Part shown: in pieces, positions 49,725-59,509 of the stretch
Numbering within the stretch: the first letter of the stretch is position 1
Layout of the letters: each line of letters starts with the position of its first letter
Assembly (NCBI GenBank): GCA_000333855.2
Contig: CM007345.1
Coordinates: forward strand, 673,527 to 737,526
DNA length: 64,000 nt
Direction: 5' to 3'
DNA from: Endotrypanum monterogeii
Lineage: Eukaryota > Euglenozoa > Kinetoplastea > Trypanosomatida > Trypanosomatidae
Position numbers and translations under genes: made by a program
The notes under the pieces: generated by a model
What the model was told of the DNA's origin: nothing
Seen by the model: only the letters and a program-made list of their open reading frames with translations
Database searches by the model: none

Positions 49725-50144
49725 CTAAAAATTGTATCCGTCATTAGCCTCGCTATCTTCGTCGACTTCCATGACGGAGAGGCACATGGCTGCCGCAAAG
49801 AAGCACAACCCGCTGAGAAGTGTAAGCGACAGCGCCGATCCAGTTATGATGGAGGTGTGGTAAAGCATCACTGCTATCCCTGGACCCGACACCAGCAGTA
49901 CGCCGCCGATGAAGAGTCCTATCGCTTTGAAGAGATCGAGTTGTTCTTCATCGTCGTCGCCCCAGTCGTTACTACCAGCACGGTGGCCACATAATACGAA
50001 GGGAACGGGTGATAAGCAGTAGATCAGAAGGCTTACTAAAGGCCACGCATTTTGTTTAGCCACCGCAGCGCAGCTCAGTATAGAAAAAAGGACGCCTATG
50101 ACTAGAAAAAAGGCTGACAAGACCAGTGGGCGAAGTCCGGCCAT
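49725..50144 (-). CDS. VPS55: VPS55 / LEPROT family membrane protein
   Basis: The protein has 139 residues from the ATG at 50144; the two codons before it follow a GTG, not an ATG. It has four hydrophobic segments in two pairs: LVLSAFFLVIGVLFSILSCA, then LVSLLIYCLSPVPFVLCG with the conserved Y-x-L-x-P-x-P, then FKAIGLFIGGVLLVSGPGIAVML and LSLTLLSGLCFFAAA. An acidic cytosolic loop (WGDDDEEQLD) lies between the pairs. This is the Vps55/leptin-receptor-overlapping-transcript fold. In yeast Vps55 acts with Vps68 in endosome-to-vacuole transport. The size is exactly that of the family. A pyrimidine-rich tract followed by AG sits about ten bases upstream of the start. Confidence 0.93.
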   Translation of the reverse strand: MAGLRPLVLSAFFLVIGVLFSILSCAAVAKQNAWPLVSLLIYCLSPVPFVLCGHRAGSNDWGDDDEEQLDLFKAIGLFIGGVLLVSGPGIAVMLYHTSIITGSALSLTLLSGLCFFAAAMCLSVMEVDEDSEANDGYNF

Positions 50145-50267
50145 GGGCACTTGCTGGAGAGGTAGTTGAGGTGTGGATAAAAGGGAGGTAAAGAAAAAAA
50201 GTAGGTACAGAGAAGTCGTCGTCTTTTACCACACGAGTTTGCGCTGCGCGTTGTCCCCAGTGGCGCA

Positions 50268-50302
<35 letters not shown>

Positions 50303-51126
50303 CTGGGTACGATTCGCGGCGCTGGGGGCTTTCGGGATCGGAGGGCAGGGGGTCGTTGGGAAAGTATCTGTGGATGCTTCACCCTCGGGGGGAGCGCATT
50401 GATGTCGATATATCTAAAATCGAGAAGCGATAAATATCGGAAAGGGGGAGATGATAGAAAGTGTTGTAGGGTGCTAAGCAGAAAAAAAAAGGGGGGGCTG
50501 TATATATTCGCGGTGCTGCGCTTGGATATGGAGAGGGTTTTGTGCTTTGGTGTCGCTGCACCAGACAAGGCTTTTTTTTTTAATCCAGAAAGAGGGAAAA
50601 AAGCGGAAGAGGAAATGAAGTATTTTTGCCAAAGCAGCACATGAATATGAGCGCCAACACAAACCCCAGCAAAAAAAAAAAAGCGGGCAAGTCCCTGTCC
50701 ATGGGGAAGTGCGTCCATATAAGCGCGAGGCGATGTCGCAAGTGCGCTGCTGTATCACATAACGTCTGTATTTCAACGCTCAGCGATCGTTTTTTTTTTT
50801 TTAGTGATAGGGTGTAACCTAGACGTACGCGAGCACTTCTGTACCCCACGCTTAACACGACCCTATTGTGTACGGTAGGCCTTTCCTTCGTAAAGATGTA
50901 CACAGTGGGTCATGAACATGAGTGGACTCCTCCCCAGCTTTCACCTCTCTCTGCTTTGTGTGCTTTACACGCTTTCCGTGGCCTGGAATGAGGAGGAGGG
51001 GGAGGGGAGGTGAAGACGAGAGCAGCCCACGTGGCCGGGCGATGTCACCATATAAAGAAAGAGAGCGACGTCAGTGTCCGCGTGTGTGAGGAGGGTAACG
51101 CTTCCCCACTGCCGTCAACATCCCCA
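50145..51126. other. Intergenic region with (CA)n
   Basis: About 980 bases with a CA tract at about 50270-50300, A/T runs (~50481, ~50573, ~50671, ~50790) and a purine-rich block near 50990. No gene is recognised. Confidence 0.65.
50154..50215 (-). promoter_or_regulatory. Possible spliced-leader acceptor for VPS55
   Basis: On the coding strand a broken pyrimidine tract with a T run ends in CCAG, whose AG is at 50154-50155, about ten bases before the VPS55 ATG. The tract contains several purines, so the call is weaker than those for TECR and NOT5. Confidence 0.45.
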
Positions 51127-51696
51127 TTAGGACGTCGATGGGATCTCCCCTGCGATCTCGAGCAGGTTTGATGCCATGCATTCAAGAAACCTTTTCTTAT
51201 CGGTGCCGTTGCGCAACCTCGTTGCGGTTTGAACGACGCTGAGTCCCATCAGCAGGGGCCGTGTCTCGCCATGGTGACGGATGCGATACGCTACAGTACT
51301 CGCGAGGAGGTTCGTAAGGGGGTGGTCGCGGAGGCCTAGCAGGACCGTGAACTCAAGTGACGGCGTCTCACTGTCGTACATGAAGGCAGCGGGCCCAACA
51401 GCTGGCGCATCATAGCGGAGAAGGGCGCCAGGCGCACAGGTCTCCTCCTCTGTCACAAAGAGCAGTACATAATCGACGAAGCAGCGAATCGAGAGGTGCA
51501 ACGTAATACTGGTAATTCCATCGACGACTTCTGTTGCCAGAGCTTCCCCTGCAGACGATGGCGAGTCGGGGTCGGGGAAGCGGAGAGTAACGCTACGCTG
51601 ACGGAAGGCTGGCTGCAGCTCCACAGTGCGATGCGCTTGTCTAGTTGTGGCGGAGGGTTTGGTGGCCTTCGGCAGATCCCTCGTACTTGAGCTCAT
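51127..51696 (-). CDS. Proteasome assembly chaperone 3-like protein
   Basis: The protein has 189 residues from the ATG at 51696; the frame upstream is untranslated-type sequence rich in Phe and Leu. After ~45 disordered residues, the pattern is that of PSMG3/PAC3: a strand VEL..., ALATEVVDGITSITLHLSI, FVDYVLLFVTEEETCAPGAL, a short gap, LEFTVLLGLRDHPLTNLLAS, and TRPLLMGLSVVQTA. The T-E-V-V start, the L-L-G strand followed by a helix, and the R-P-L-L-x-G-L strand are the features I rely on. PAC3 pairs with PAC4 to guide assembly of the proteasome alpha ring in the cytosol. Similarity within this fold is low, so PAC4 or an unrelated protein cannot be excluded. Confidence 0.62.
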   Translation of the reverse strand: MSSSTRDLPKATKPSATTRQAHRTVELQPAFRQRSVTLRFPDPDSPSSAGEALATEVVDGITSITLHLSIRCFVDYVLLFVTEEETCAPGALLRYDAPAVGPAAFMYDSETPSLEFTVLLGLRDHPLTNLLASTVAYRIRHHGETRPLLMGLSVVQTATRLRNGTDKKRFLECMASNLLEIAGEIPSTS

Positions 51697-52594
51697 CCCC
51701 ACCGTTGTGCGACTTTTCAGAGTTGACTGGAGGTATAGCGGAGGTGTTCTTTCAGCCAGAAGCCACAGGTGAGCATCGTACATACACACAGTACACACAA
51801 TCACAAACAGAGAAAGGAGGTGGAAAAAAAAAAAAGTGGCACCAGTAATATCAGTAGAAAAAGAGATGGCCACAAGAGGCAACTGAAAGGAGCGTAGCAG
51901 ATACGCGAGCAGCGACTGTGGGGTGTTGCGGGAGCTTCTACTTATGGAATTGTGTAAATTGTTCATGTGTGAATATTATCCCGCAATGCATCACGGGTGG
52001 CGCGCACACCGCAGGTGGCTCAAGATTGCGTCTGCCTCTCCCTTCGTTCTTATATCTCCCTCATTTCCTTCCCAAGAGGACTACCGAGGATATCCATGTG
52101 CAGATTCTGAGCTTAGTAGGCAGAGCAACTATACACACACAAACAAACAAGAGATATGGGGGAGATTGGTCCATGTATAAGCGAAAAGATAGATGAAGGA
52201 AATCGGTGTGTGCGTATACGAGCGTTTGGGTTGTGTCGATGTGCGCTCCGATATATAGAGGCGCCAGGACGCCCAAAACTCGCTAGCCCCCCCCCGCCAC
52301 CCATTCAATACACACGAGCGTTACGAAAGTAAAAAAAATGGAAAAAAAAGGGCTAATCAAGAATACCGGAGCTCAACGTGTGGATACTCCCGAAAAAGAG
52401 CCAAGTTTAGTGATAAAAAACGCACACAAACCTTAAGTGTACTATATATATATGTGTGTGTGTGTATGTGTGTGTGTGGGGGGGGGGGGGGAGGAGGGCT
52501 GCACACACGAAAAAGGAGAAAAAGTGTAAGTTGAAAGAAAAATGGAGCCAGAAGGAATTAATGCCATACCCCACATCCGAGGCACGACGTAACT
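51697..52594. other. Intergenic region with poly-G
   Basis: About 900 bases with an A run (~51824-51835), CA repeats (~52133-52150), a GT tract (~52455-52477) and a G run at 52478-52491. No gene is seen. Confidence 0.65.
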
Positions 52595-53608
52595 TCATTC
52601 CTCGCAAAGAGGAATAAGGGTATCACAAAGGGCAGACTCGATCGACTTTGTCCCCTCACGCTGCACGAAGACTGGCGCGCTATCGTCGCCGTTCTTCGTA
52701 TAGATCAACACCCATTCCTTGTAGCTTTGCAGCATGTTCGCGACGACGGCGTCGCAGCGGTACTCGTGGAGGTTTCGGATTGCCTTGCGCTTCATGGCCT
52801 CCTCTGATGTCTCTAGTTTGAAGGACACAATGAATGGCTGCTTGGCGCCTGGTTCCGCGCGGTGCAGCCATTCGTCGTGCACAAGAAGAAGAACTTTCGG
52901 AACGTTGCAGAGGTGCAGCGTCAGCCCATCCCCGCCACTGATCTTCTCTCGAGACATTTTGGGGAGTGGTACGTAGTAGTCTGAGGCAGCTGCAGCCGAG
53001 AAAAACAGACATGGACGTTGTTGCAGGACCTGAGGTACAGCGACAGAGCATAAAGTACGAGAGACAACCTCGAGAAGAAAGATATACTCGACAACAGTGT
53101 CAAAAGGAATGTAATGAACGAGATCTTTCGTGCGGCGAAAAGCTTGCGCTGCATGCTGCACCTCAGATTTCTGCGTCCCCTTCAATGTGGTCTTGCTACC
53201 CGTCGTCGAAACCGAGTTCCCGTCAGTAGCACTCAACGCGGACGGGGATGCAACAGCGTCAAAGAGTTCCTCAGTGCTCAGCGTGTCGAGGACGCGTCGG
53301 AAAGGTAGAAAGGCGGTACGATGATGGAGCAGAACACATGCCCATCCGCGCCCCGCGAGCTCCTCGACAAGATAGGCGCCCCGCCCACCACTGCTGAAGT
53401 TCGTGATAAAGCGCACGGCGTTCACCTCGAGAGGCACTGTAGTGCCACCGCTAGTGATGAAGGCAATACCGGGGCAGTCGGGGTAGAAACTAATCACATC
53501 TTGAAGAAATGCGAGAAGGGTACCTTTGTGGGCCGACAGCTGAGCCTGGGTCTCTGCTCGTATGTTTTCCGTGAAAAAGGCGTCGACTTCTTTTTGCGTG
53601 CTAGACAT
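52595..53608 (-). CDS. PPCS: Phosphopantothenoylcysteine ligase (CoaB/PPCS)
   Basis: The protein has 337 residues from the ATG at 53608. It joins 4'-phosphopantothenate and cysteine, the second step from pantothenate to coenzyme A, in the cytosol. The nucleotide-binding motifs of the family are clear: ITSGGTTVPLEVNAVRFITN (~51-70) directly followed by FSSGGRGAYLVEEL, the FLP strand-turn, then LFFSAAAASDYYVP (~205), a Lys-rich loop KMSREKISGG, and VSFKLETSEEAM followed by CDAVVANML. This is the monofunctional eukaryotic form; no CoaC decarboxylase domain is attached. An insertion of Ser/Thr-rich sequence (~120-150) is specific to this protein. The overall length is close to human PPCS. Confidence 0.93.
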   Translation of the reverse strand: MSSTQKEVDAFFTENIRAETQAQLSAHKGTLLAFLQDVISFYPDCPGIAFITSGGTTVPLEVNAVRFITNFSSGGRGAYLVEELAGRGWACVLLHHRTAFLPFRRVLDTLSTEELFDAVASPSALSATDGNSVSTTGSKTTLKGTQKSEVQHAAQAFRRTKDLVHYIPFDTVVEYIFLLEVVSRTLCSVAVPQVLQQRPCLFFSAAAASDYYVPLPKMSREKISGGDGLTLHLCNVPKVLLLVHDEWLHRAEPGAKQPFIVSFKLETSEEAMKRKAIRNLHEYRCDAVVANMLQSYKEWVLIYTKNGDDSAPVFVQREGTKSIESALCDTLIPLCEE

Positions 53609-53956
53609 GGTGTATTGATGTGAAAAGAAAGGAAGTCGGTGCGATTGCGCTGAGACTCGTGTGAGGCAATAAACGAAGGGTGCGGTATGGGAGGAGAAGA
53701 TTGACGCGAGACAAGGAGTGCACGCGGGGTGCACGACGCAGAAGATCGAAAAAAAGGGGGGTGCGCAGGAGGCGTAAACCATCCTCTGAAGATATCTCCG
53801 GTTGGGCAAAATTTATACCGTTTCAGTGGGTCAGAGGAACGCAACGTATGCAGCGGAACGAGGGAAGCAAAGGGAGAAGAAGAGGGAGGCACTCTATACT
53901 CCCTCTCCCCCCTCCCCGACACACACACACACACACACACACCGCTATGCAAGCCT
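53609..53956. other. Short intergenic region with (CA)n
   Basis: About 350 bases with a CA tract at 53921-53941 near the 3' end of the REX1-B-like gene. No gene is seen. Confidence 0.7.
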
Positions 53957-55021
53957 TCACACACTATCACTGATCTCAGCCTGCAACTCCTCACAGAGCT
54001 CCTCAATAGCGGCACGAAGCGACTCTTGGCGGCGAACGATAGACGCCACTGCACTTGACCACTCTGCACAACGCGATGCTACATCAGACGGTGCGTAACG
54101 GGCAACTGTAGATGCTCCCCCTCCGCTTGCAGTCGTGGCAGGCAGCGACACCAGTTCTTCCTCGACGCTTACATCTTCTTCCTTGCTACAGCTGTCTTGT
54201 TGGTTCGACGAGTGTTCAGAGGTATTGTCACCGTCGTCTAAGCTGCAGCGGCAGACAACAAAGCGAAAAACAGCGGCGTAGCGCGGTGGAATAAGACGCA
54301 CGAGGGCGCAGCGTTCCACATCGTGCACGCGTACAGTTGGTGTGGCAGGAGCGGGGTTTTGTGCAGAGGTAGTTGGTGTACTCTGGTCCATGTGCACTGG
54401 GGGCTTCTCCAATGACTCTTGCTGCTCATCGTCCTCACTGCTGTCTTGCTTGAAGAGTGCTTGCATGCCCCTCGGTTTCCCTCTGTCCCTCCGCGCGCCT
54501 ACCTCCGCCGGGCCTCCATTCTCCTTTCCCTCCCCCAACAACTTGCTCTCTGGCGCGACGCACACATTTGGCGCGCAGTGTTCGACGAGATTGCTTGCTA
54601 AGCACAACGACACCGCGTAGTGTTCACGCTCCAAGTCCTGCAGACTATCGATCCATGCAGCCAGAGCCGAGGGGTTGGATAGAAAAGGGGCACTTAACAC
54701 GGCTGCCGAGCTCTTCTGACATGTATGGTCCGCTGAGCAGTGTGGGTTCTCCGTGTGAGAGAGAGAGAACAAGTTATGCTGCGGTGTCTTCGTCAGCTCT
54801 GTCTGCAACTTGCGTAGCTGAGTGCTAATACGCTGAAATTCTGGTAAGATAATGCCCTGGATGTTGCGCTGTAGCTCTGTGGACGTGATATCGCCAATGA
54901 TGGCGCGGTGAAACAACGCCGTCCAATCCTGGTACACAGTGCTTCGTTCTCGCTGCAATCTGAGGGCTGCAACGGCCTTCACCGCATGGCCCCCCACTGC
55001 CATCTTTGGTGTTGTCGTCAT
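53957..55021 (-). CDS. REX1-B domain-like protein
   Basis: The protein has 354 residues. The N-terminal half resembles the REX1-B (REX1BD) family: VAALRLQRERSTVYQDWTAL, IQGIILPEFQRISTQLRKLQ, and after a ~40-residue insert the helix AWIDSLQDLEREHYAVSLCL. The family's L-Q-x-L-E-R signature is the main evidence. In Chlamydomonas Rex1-B is required for excision repair; the human homologue is poorly characterised. The middle (~165-230) is charged and disordered. The C-terminal ~100 residues include the helix IVRRQESLRAAIEELCEELQ. No catalytic motif is visible. I am fairly but not fully confident of the family. Confidence 0.6.
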   Translation of the reverse strand: MTTTPKMAVGGHAVKAVAALRLQRERSTVYQDWTALFHRAIIGDITSTELQRNIQGIILPEFQRISTQLRKLQTELTKTPQHNLFSLSHTENPHCSADHTCQKSSAAVLSAPFLSNPSALAAWIDSLQDLEREHYAVSLCLASNLVEHCAPNVCVAPESKLLGEGKENGGPAEVGARRDRGKPRGMQALFKQDSSEDDEQQESLEKPPVHMDQSTPTTSAQNPAPATPTVRVHDVERCALVRLIPPRYAAVFRFVVCRCSLDDGDNTSEHSSNQQDSCSKEEDVSVEEELVSLPATTASGGGASTVARYAPSDVASRCAEWSSAVASIVRRQESLRAAIEELCEELQAEISDSV

Positions 55022-55832
55022 GGTATTGGACCCCCTCCGGTTCTGCTAGTTGTAACGAATACGTCAGAGAGACAGAGAGGCGCACACACACAAAACCTGA
55101 GCGTTGTTCGCTGCTGACACACGGCGTCCTTGATGTGTGTGTGTGTGTGTGAGTGATAATTATGATAATTACAAGCAGCGGAAGAAGGGGGAGGGTAGGA
55201 AACAGAGAGGAGCATGCGTTCGCAGACGCAAAAAAATACAAGACAGACAGACATGCTCCACTTGACATGCAACAGAGGCGCTGCAGCAGAGGGGGTGCTT
55301 CCGTTTTCGAACGCCTAGCGACTGTAGCGGGGAGGGAGGGCTTCAGAGACGTCACGATGCATTAGATCTGATATATATATATATATAGAACCATAAAGAT
55401 CTGATCGAAGGTACAGAGTGCGGTTGCCGGCTCTCACCTTCTTCCCAAAGTACAGTCATCTATAATATGCATTGCCGGGTGTTGTGAAGCATAGAAAACA
55501 TGGCCAAGAGACACAAACAGAGAAAGGGGTGGGACGTGGGGGTATGCGGAGGGGGGGGGGAGGGAGGAGGCAGTAAGACGGGTATGTATCTTAGCCACCA
55601 CCAACACCTCGACACATGCTCACATTGTCTTGGTCAGGCGCGCACCAAACACGCCAAGAAGGAGAGAGATGTTGTACATTGACGCTATACATGACGGCGG
55701 CCCCATACACGTAGGCATGCTCACCGAGGAAGGCCATGACGGTGAGGGGCAGAAGGTTCGAAAAAAAAAAAATACGCCACTACTGAGCTTGAAAGCTTTT
55801 GACCTCTCTACTCTTAAGTGCAGCACGACACC
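55022..55832. other. Intergenic region
   Basis: About 800 bases with a GT tract (~55134-55151), a TA tract (55369-55386) and a G run (~55550-55560). No gene is recognised. Confidence 0.65.
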
Positions 55833-57281
55833 TCACAGGGTGCCGCTACTCATCCACGCTAGCTGCGCACGAATATCAGTGCAGACAAGGTGCAGGTAGC
55901 CCTTACCATCATAAGCGTGGGTGAGATAGTAGTCGCCGCGAGCAAAGCCCATGGCTATACGGGCAGTGTCGAGGAGCTCTTGATCATCCGCCTCCATCGC
56001 TGCTGAAAAGCTCTCGTTGAAACACTCGAGGGCATGGTCTTCCTGGCAACGGGTACGATACGCCTCACCAAGTTGCATGGTGGCAATACTAAGCTGTCGT
56101 GGCGATCCGATTTCCTTCGCCAACTTCAGCGCATCCTGGAGGTTGGTCGATGCCTCGATCTTGAGCCCTAGCCGATCTGCCAGGTCAGCTACACGCAGTG
56201 TTGCGTGGCATTCGTCCTCCTTCAAATCATTCGCTTGTGCCACAGTGCGGTAGCTACGCTGGTACTTAAGAGCCAACGGCAGATTTCCACGTGCCTCGCT
56301 TACGTCACCGAGAGCCGAGTAGGCTGCGCCTTCCTCATGACCACTCTCGCTTCGTTCCGCTGCCTCGGCAGCCTTCGCATAGTGCCGTGCAGCCGTAACA
56401 GGATCGCTGAACTTTATGGCGTCGCCGAGGGCTTGATGAACCCGATAAATGCAGCGACATGCGGCGTACATGGTAGCCTCGTCCTTGAGGGCGACAGCGA
56501 GGCTGTATGTGGCTTCGTAGAGAGCGGCCGCCTCATCCAGGTGCCCTTGTCGCTCCTGGAACATTGCGTACGCTTTCCGAGATTTCTGCTCCAGGCTGCG
56601 ATCGAGCGACTCGACCATATACTGCAACGCAGTCATGTGACACCACAGAGCCTCGGCGTAGTCACCCTCAACCTCAAAATAGTCTGCAGTCTCCTGGCAA
56701 CGGTCGAGCACTTGCGCAAACTCACTTTGCCGGCGGAGTGTTTCGACGGCGGATAACTGCTGCTGTACCCAGGCGAGGCGGTCATCTGGGACGCTAAAGA
56801 ACTTTCTCGATAGCGTGTCTACGCAGACAGGATCTCGGTGAGCTAGATCGAAGAGATGCATGTACGTCTGCACGCATCCTTCTGCTAGGGCTTCGCAACA
56901 CAAACGGAAGGGCACCGAATCCCGCTCGGCCCCAATGACCACTACCGTGGCAGTCGCTTCGTTTATGACTTTCGTCCTGGAGGTTTTTTGCTTTTCGGTA
57001 CGCGCAGAGGGGCCGGCAGTTCCTTCGTGCGAAGCGCGGAGACCCAGGCTGGATGACCTCTGTTCTGCCCGATCCGCCTGACCGAGTGGCTGCTTCGACA
57101 ACCCACTAGCGTTGGCGGTTGTGGCGCTGCCGCCCCCCACAGTGTCCGACGGTGCAGTCTCCGAAAGAAAGCGAGAAGTGCGTGGTCGGTTTGGGCCTGC
57201 ATGCGTATTGCTCTTGCTAGGCTTACGGAGACTATCTGCTGCCGACGGCTTCCGCGGAATAAGGGGTACGGTAGATTCCAT
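55833..57281 (-). CDS. TTC29: TTC29-like axonemal TPR protein
   Basis: The protein has 482 residues. The first ~105 residues are Ser/Pro/Arg-rich and disordered. The folded part starts with a helical segment (PFRLCCEALAEGCVQTYMHLF, then FFSVPDDRLAWVQQQL). TPR-type helix pairs follow from ~195 to ~455: EVEGDYAEALWCHMTAL, ERQGHLDEAAALYEATYSLA, ARHYAKAAEAAERSESGHEEGAAYSALG, EARGNLPLALKYQRSY and DHALECFNESFSAA. This order, including the pre-TPR helices, fits TTC29, an axonemal dynein-associated protein needed for flagellar beating in trypanosomes and sperm. Other TPR proteins could look similar, but the length and pre-TPR region favour TTC29. There is no membrane segment. Confidence 0.8.
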   Translation of the reverse strand: MESTVPLIPRKPSAADSLRKPSKSNTHAGPNRPRTSRFLSETAPSDTVGGGSATTANASGLSKQPLGQADRAEQRSSSLGLRASHEGTAGPSARTEKQKTSRTKVINEATATVVVIGAERDSVPFRLCCEALAEGCVQTYMHLFDLAHRDPVCVDTLSRKFFSVPDDRLAWVQQQLSAVETLRRQSEFAQVLDRCQETADYFEVEGDYAEALWCHMTALQYMVESLDRSLEQKSRKAYAMFQERQGHLDEAAALYEATYSLAVALKDEATMYAACRCIYRVHQALGDAIKFSDPVTAARHYAKAAEAAERSESGHEEGAAYSALGDVSEARGNLPLALKYQRSYRTVAQANDLKEDECHATLRVADLADRLGLKIEASTNLQDALKLAKEIGSPRQLSIATMQLGEAYRTRCQEDHALECFNESFSAAMEADDQELLDTARIAMGFARGDYYLTHAYDGKGYLHLVCTDIRAQLAWMSSGTL

Positions 57282-58005
57282 TGGCGCTGTGTTGAAATAA
57301 TTTAGATCTCCGTGCCTATACGGCGTGTGTTGTCGCTCGGTTCCCTCCTTTTTTTCTCTCCCCCGCCGCTTTCTCGGCGAAGTGGGGAGGGGGGGGATAG
57401 AAAAAGACGACTGGTGTACTATTATGTTTTTATGGGAGATAAAAAGGGGGAAGGGAAATTCTCCTGAACTATTCTCTTTTCAAAGACTCCCTGTCTGCGC
57501 ATACAGATACAGACAGAGACACACACATACACACAGATGCACACAATCAGGTATACGTCTGTGTGTGTAGTGGAGGAGAGGGAGGGAGGGGAAGGCAGAG
57601 AGGGTTTGTGGATCTCTTAGTTTTCTGTGGTGGTGACGGAGGAGAAAAATAAAGAGGGGTGAAGAGGCAGAGAGGGAAAGGGAGGAGCAGACGTGGTTGG
57701 AAACAAAGCATGCAAATCTATCCTCACTGCCACATCAATGTACCTTAGGCGGAGAGGGCGGTACTGCGCTGTGTGTCTCTCTTCTCTGTGTTCCTAGCAG
57801 ATCAGCTGACGCGCAGACAGATAGAAATACACATGCACACGAAGACACGTGAAGAAACGTCAATCTTTACAACGGCAAGTCGACAGACACATCCAATGTG
57901 CGATGAAACGCCGCTGGGAGCAACAGCACCTCCTCAGCAGCGATGTCCAAATATGTGGGTCTCTAAATAAATTTGAGTCGTACACGACGTAGAGCACTGC
58001 CACAT
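57282..58005. other. Intergenic region
   Basis: About 720 bases with purine-rich plus-strand blocks (~57380-57400, ~57571-57600, ~57640-57690) and CA-rich patches (~57515-57545). No gene is seen. Confidence 0.65.
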
Positions 58006-58698
58006 CTATTCAGAAGAGGGGCGCTCTGACATACGCCGAGCAGATGTTGTACGCAGGCGCTTACGCAGCCGCTCTAGCTGATCTTTACCCTCAGCTGTCA
58101 CGGTGTTGGGCAGGCCCAGCTCCCTCCCGGCACGCACCAAGTAGCCTTCATCACCGTAGCCGATGAGGATGCCAGCCTTGCCACGCCAGCGAGCTACCGG
58201 GGGGTCGGTGGGAAGCTCTGGGAGCCGACCGGCACGGCTCCACCGCTGTGATGTCAGTATATAGGCGTGTACCCTTAGATATGTGCATTCGTAGGGCTGC
58301 TCCTCCACACGCCGCTTCACCTCCCGAAAAAGAGGAGGCAGTAACGCACCTACTACGTCATCGCCCCCGCTGCTTCCCTGGACGTTGGAGTCACCAGCGG
58401 TTGCCTTCAGATCAGCACCGCCCGAGTGGCTTAATGTTCCTGCGGCAGTGATGGAGGTGGATGGCACCGCGGGTGAAGGTTGCAGGTTGTATTCCACAAA
58501 GCAATGACCTCGACTTGCACCATTAACGGGGTTCGTGTAGAGACGCGTAGTCACCGGGGCTGCAGAGGGGTACACATCGGTGAGGTAGCGCTGAACGGCC
58601 AGCTCACTTGTGTACCAGGGGAACCCCGATATGATTAGCACATTAGGCGTTAAACCGGCAGCATTGACGTGTGTCGGCTCGAGTAGACGGGCCGCCAT
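58006..58698 (-). CDS. RRM-domain RNA-binding protein with a split RRM
   Basis: The protein has 230 residues. An RRM begins near residue 18: RNP2 is VLIISGF (20-26), followed by an aromatic helix start (PWYTSELAVQRYL), and RNP1 is SRGHCFVEY (62-70). An insert of about 50 Ser/Ala/Gly-rich residues separates RNP1 from the final helix and strand (EVKRRVEEQPYECTYLRVHAY, ~125-145). The W/Y after RNP2 and the fold with an N-terminal aromatic recall the RRM of cleavage factor CFIm68/CPSF6, but that is only a resemblance. The C terminus is basic (RLRKRLRTTSARR). It may act in mRNA processing or decay; nothing in the neighbourhood specifies this. Confidence 0.8.
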   Translation of the reverse strand: MAARLLEPTHVNAAGLTPNVLIISGFPWYTSELAVQRYLTDVYPSAAPVTTRLYTNPVNGASRGHCFVEYNLQPSPAVPSTSITAAGTLSHSGGADLKATAGDSNVQGSSGGDDVVGALLPPLFREVKRRVEEQPYECTYLRVHAYILTSQRWSRAGRLPELPTDPPVARWRGKAGILIGYGDEGYLVRAGRELGLPNTVTAEGKDQLERLRKRLRTTSARRMSERPSSE

Positions 58699-58954
58699 GA
58701 TAAATATGAATAATAATAATAATAACGGGCAGGGAGGAGAGGGTCTTCAGTTTGTTAGTGTGTGCTCAAATTTCTCTCCAATCCATTCAATTGAGCGGAT
58801 CACCGTCAAGTGGGGACGTACTATAAAAAAAGCATGAGGAGGAGGGGGGGAGATGAAGAGCTGGCAGCGACAGGAGCACATGTCCCGTGGACACACGGCA
58901 GTTGCTTTTTGATGATGATCAGCGCACCACACGCTCACATACGTATACATATGC

Positions 58955-58990
<36 letters not shown>

Positions 58991-59065
58991 AGTATTGACG
59001 CATCCGAAGATCTCCGACATATACACACTTTTATTCGCTCTTGTCAGCTGAGAAAGACGGGGGCG

Positions 59066-59098
<33 letters not shown>

Positions 59099-59509
59099 TA
59101 CACACAAACAAATCGATGAAGCGGAAGATGAAAATCTAAATGTGAACGGCAAACACATAAAGAAGATGGAGGGGGTAGAGGCGTTTGGCTCAGCCCCAGT
59201 GCACTCCCTCTTCTCGTGCTTGCCCTGGACCGGCGCGGTCTGATGGATGTAAACGAAGGGCAGTTCATTTAGTGCTGCTGCAGATGCGGAGAGGGCTGCG
59301 TGTGCGTGTGGGTGCGGCGCATGAAGCAAATGTATGTCAACCTGTAAGACACCAGCAAAGAAACGAGAGAAGCGCACTTGAGCAGCAATGAAATTCCACA
59401 CTGCTCATATTAGGGTAGAGAAGCGTTCCTTCAATGGAGTCGAAAACACTGAGCACATAGAGTACACCTCCTTCAAAAAGGAGAAACGAAACCGAGGCGT
59501 TTCTTGTCA
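58699..59509. other. Intergenic region with (TA)n and (CA)n
   Basis: An (AAT)n patch lies at 58709-58726, just upstream of the RRM gene. A TA tract is at about 58961-58985 and a CA tract at 59068-59089. No gene is recognised. Confidence 0.65.
59068..59089. repeat. (CA)n microsatellite
   Basis: This is a continuous CA dinucleotide tract of about 22 bases, extended by a few imperfect units to its right. Confidence 0.9.
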
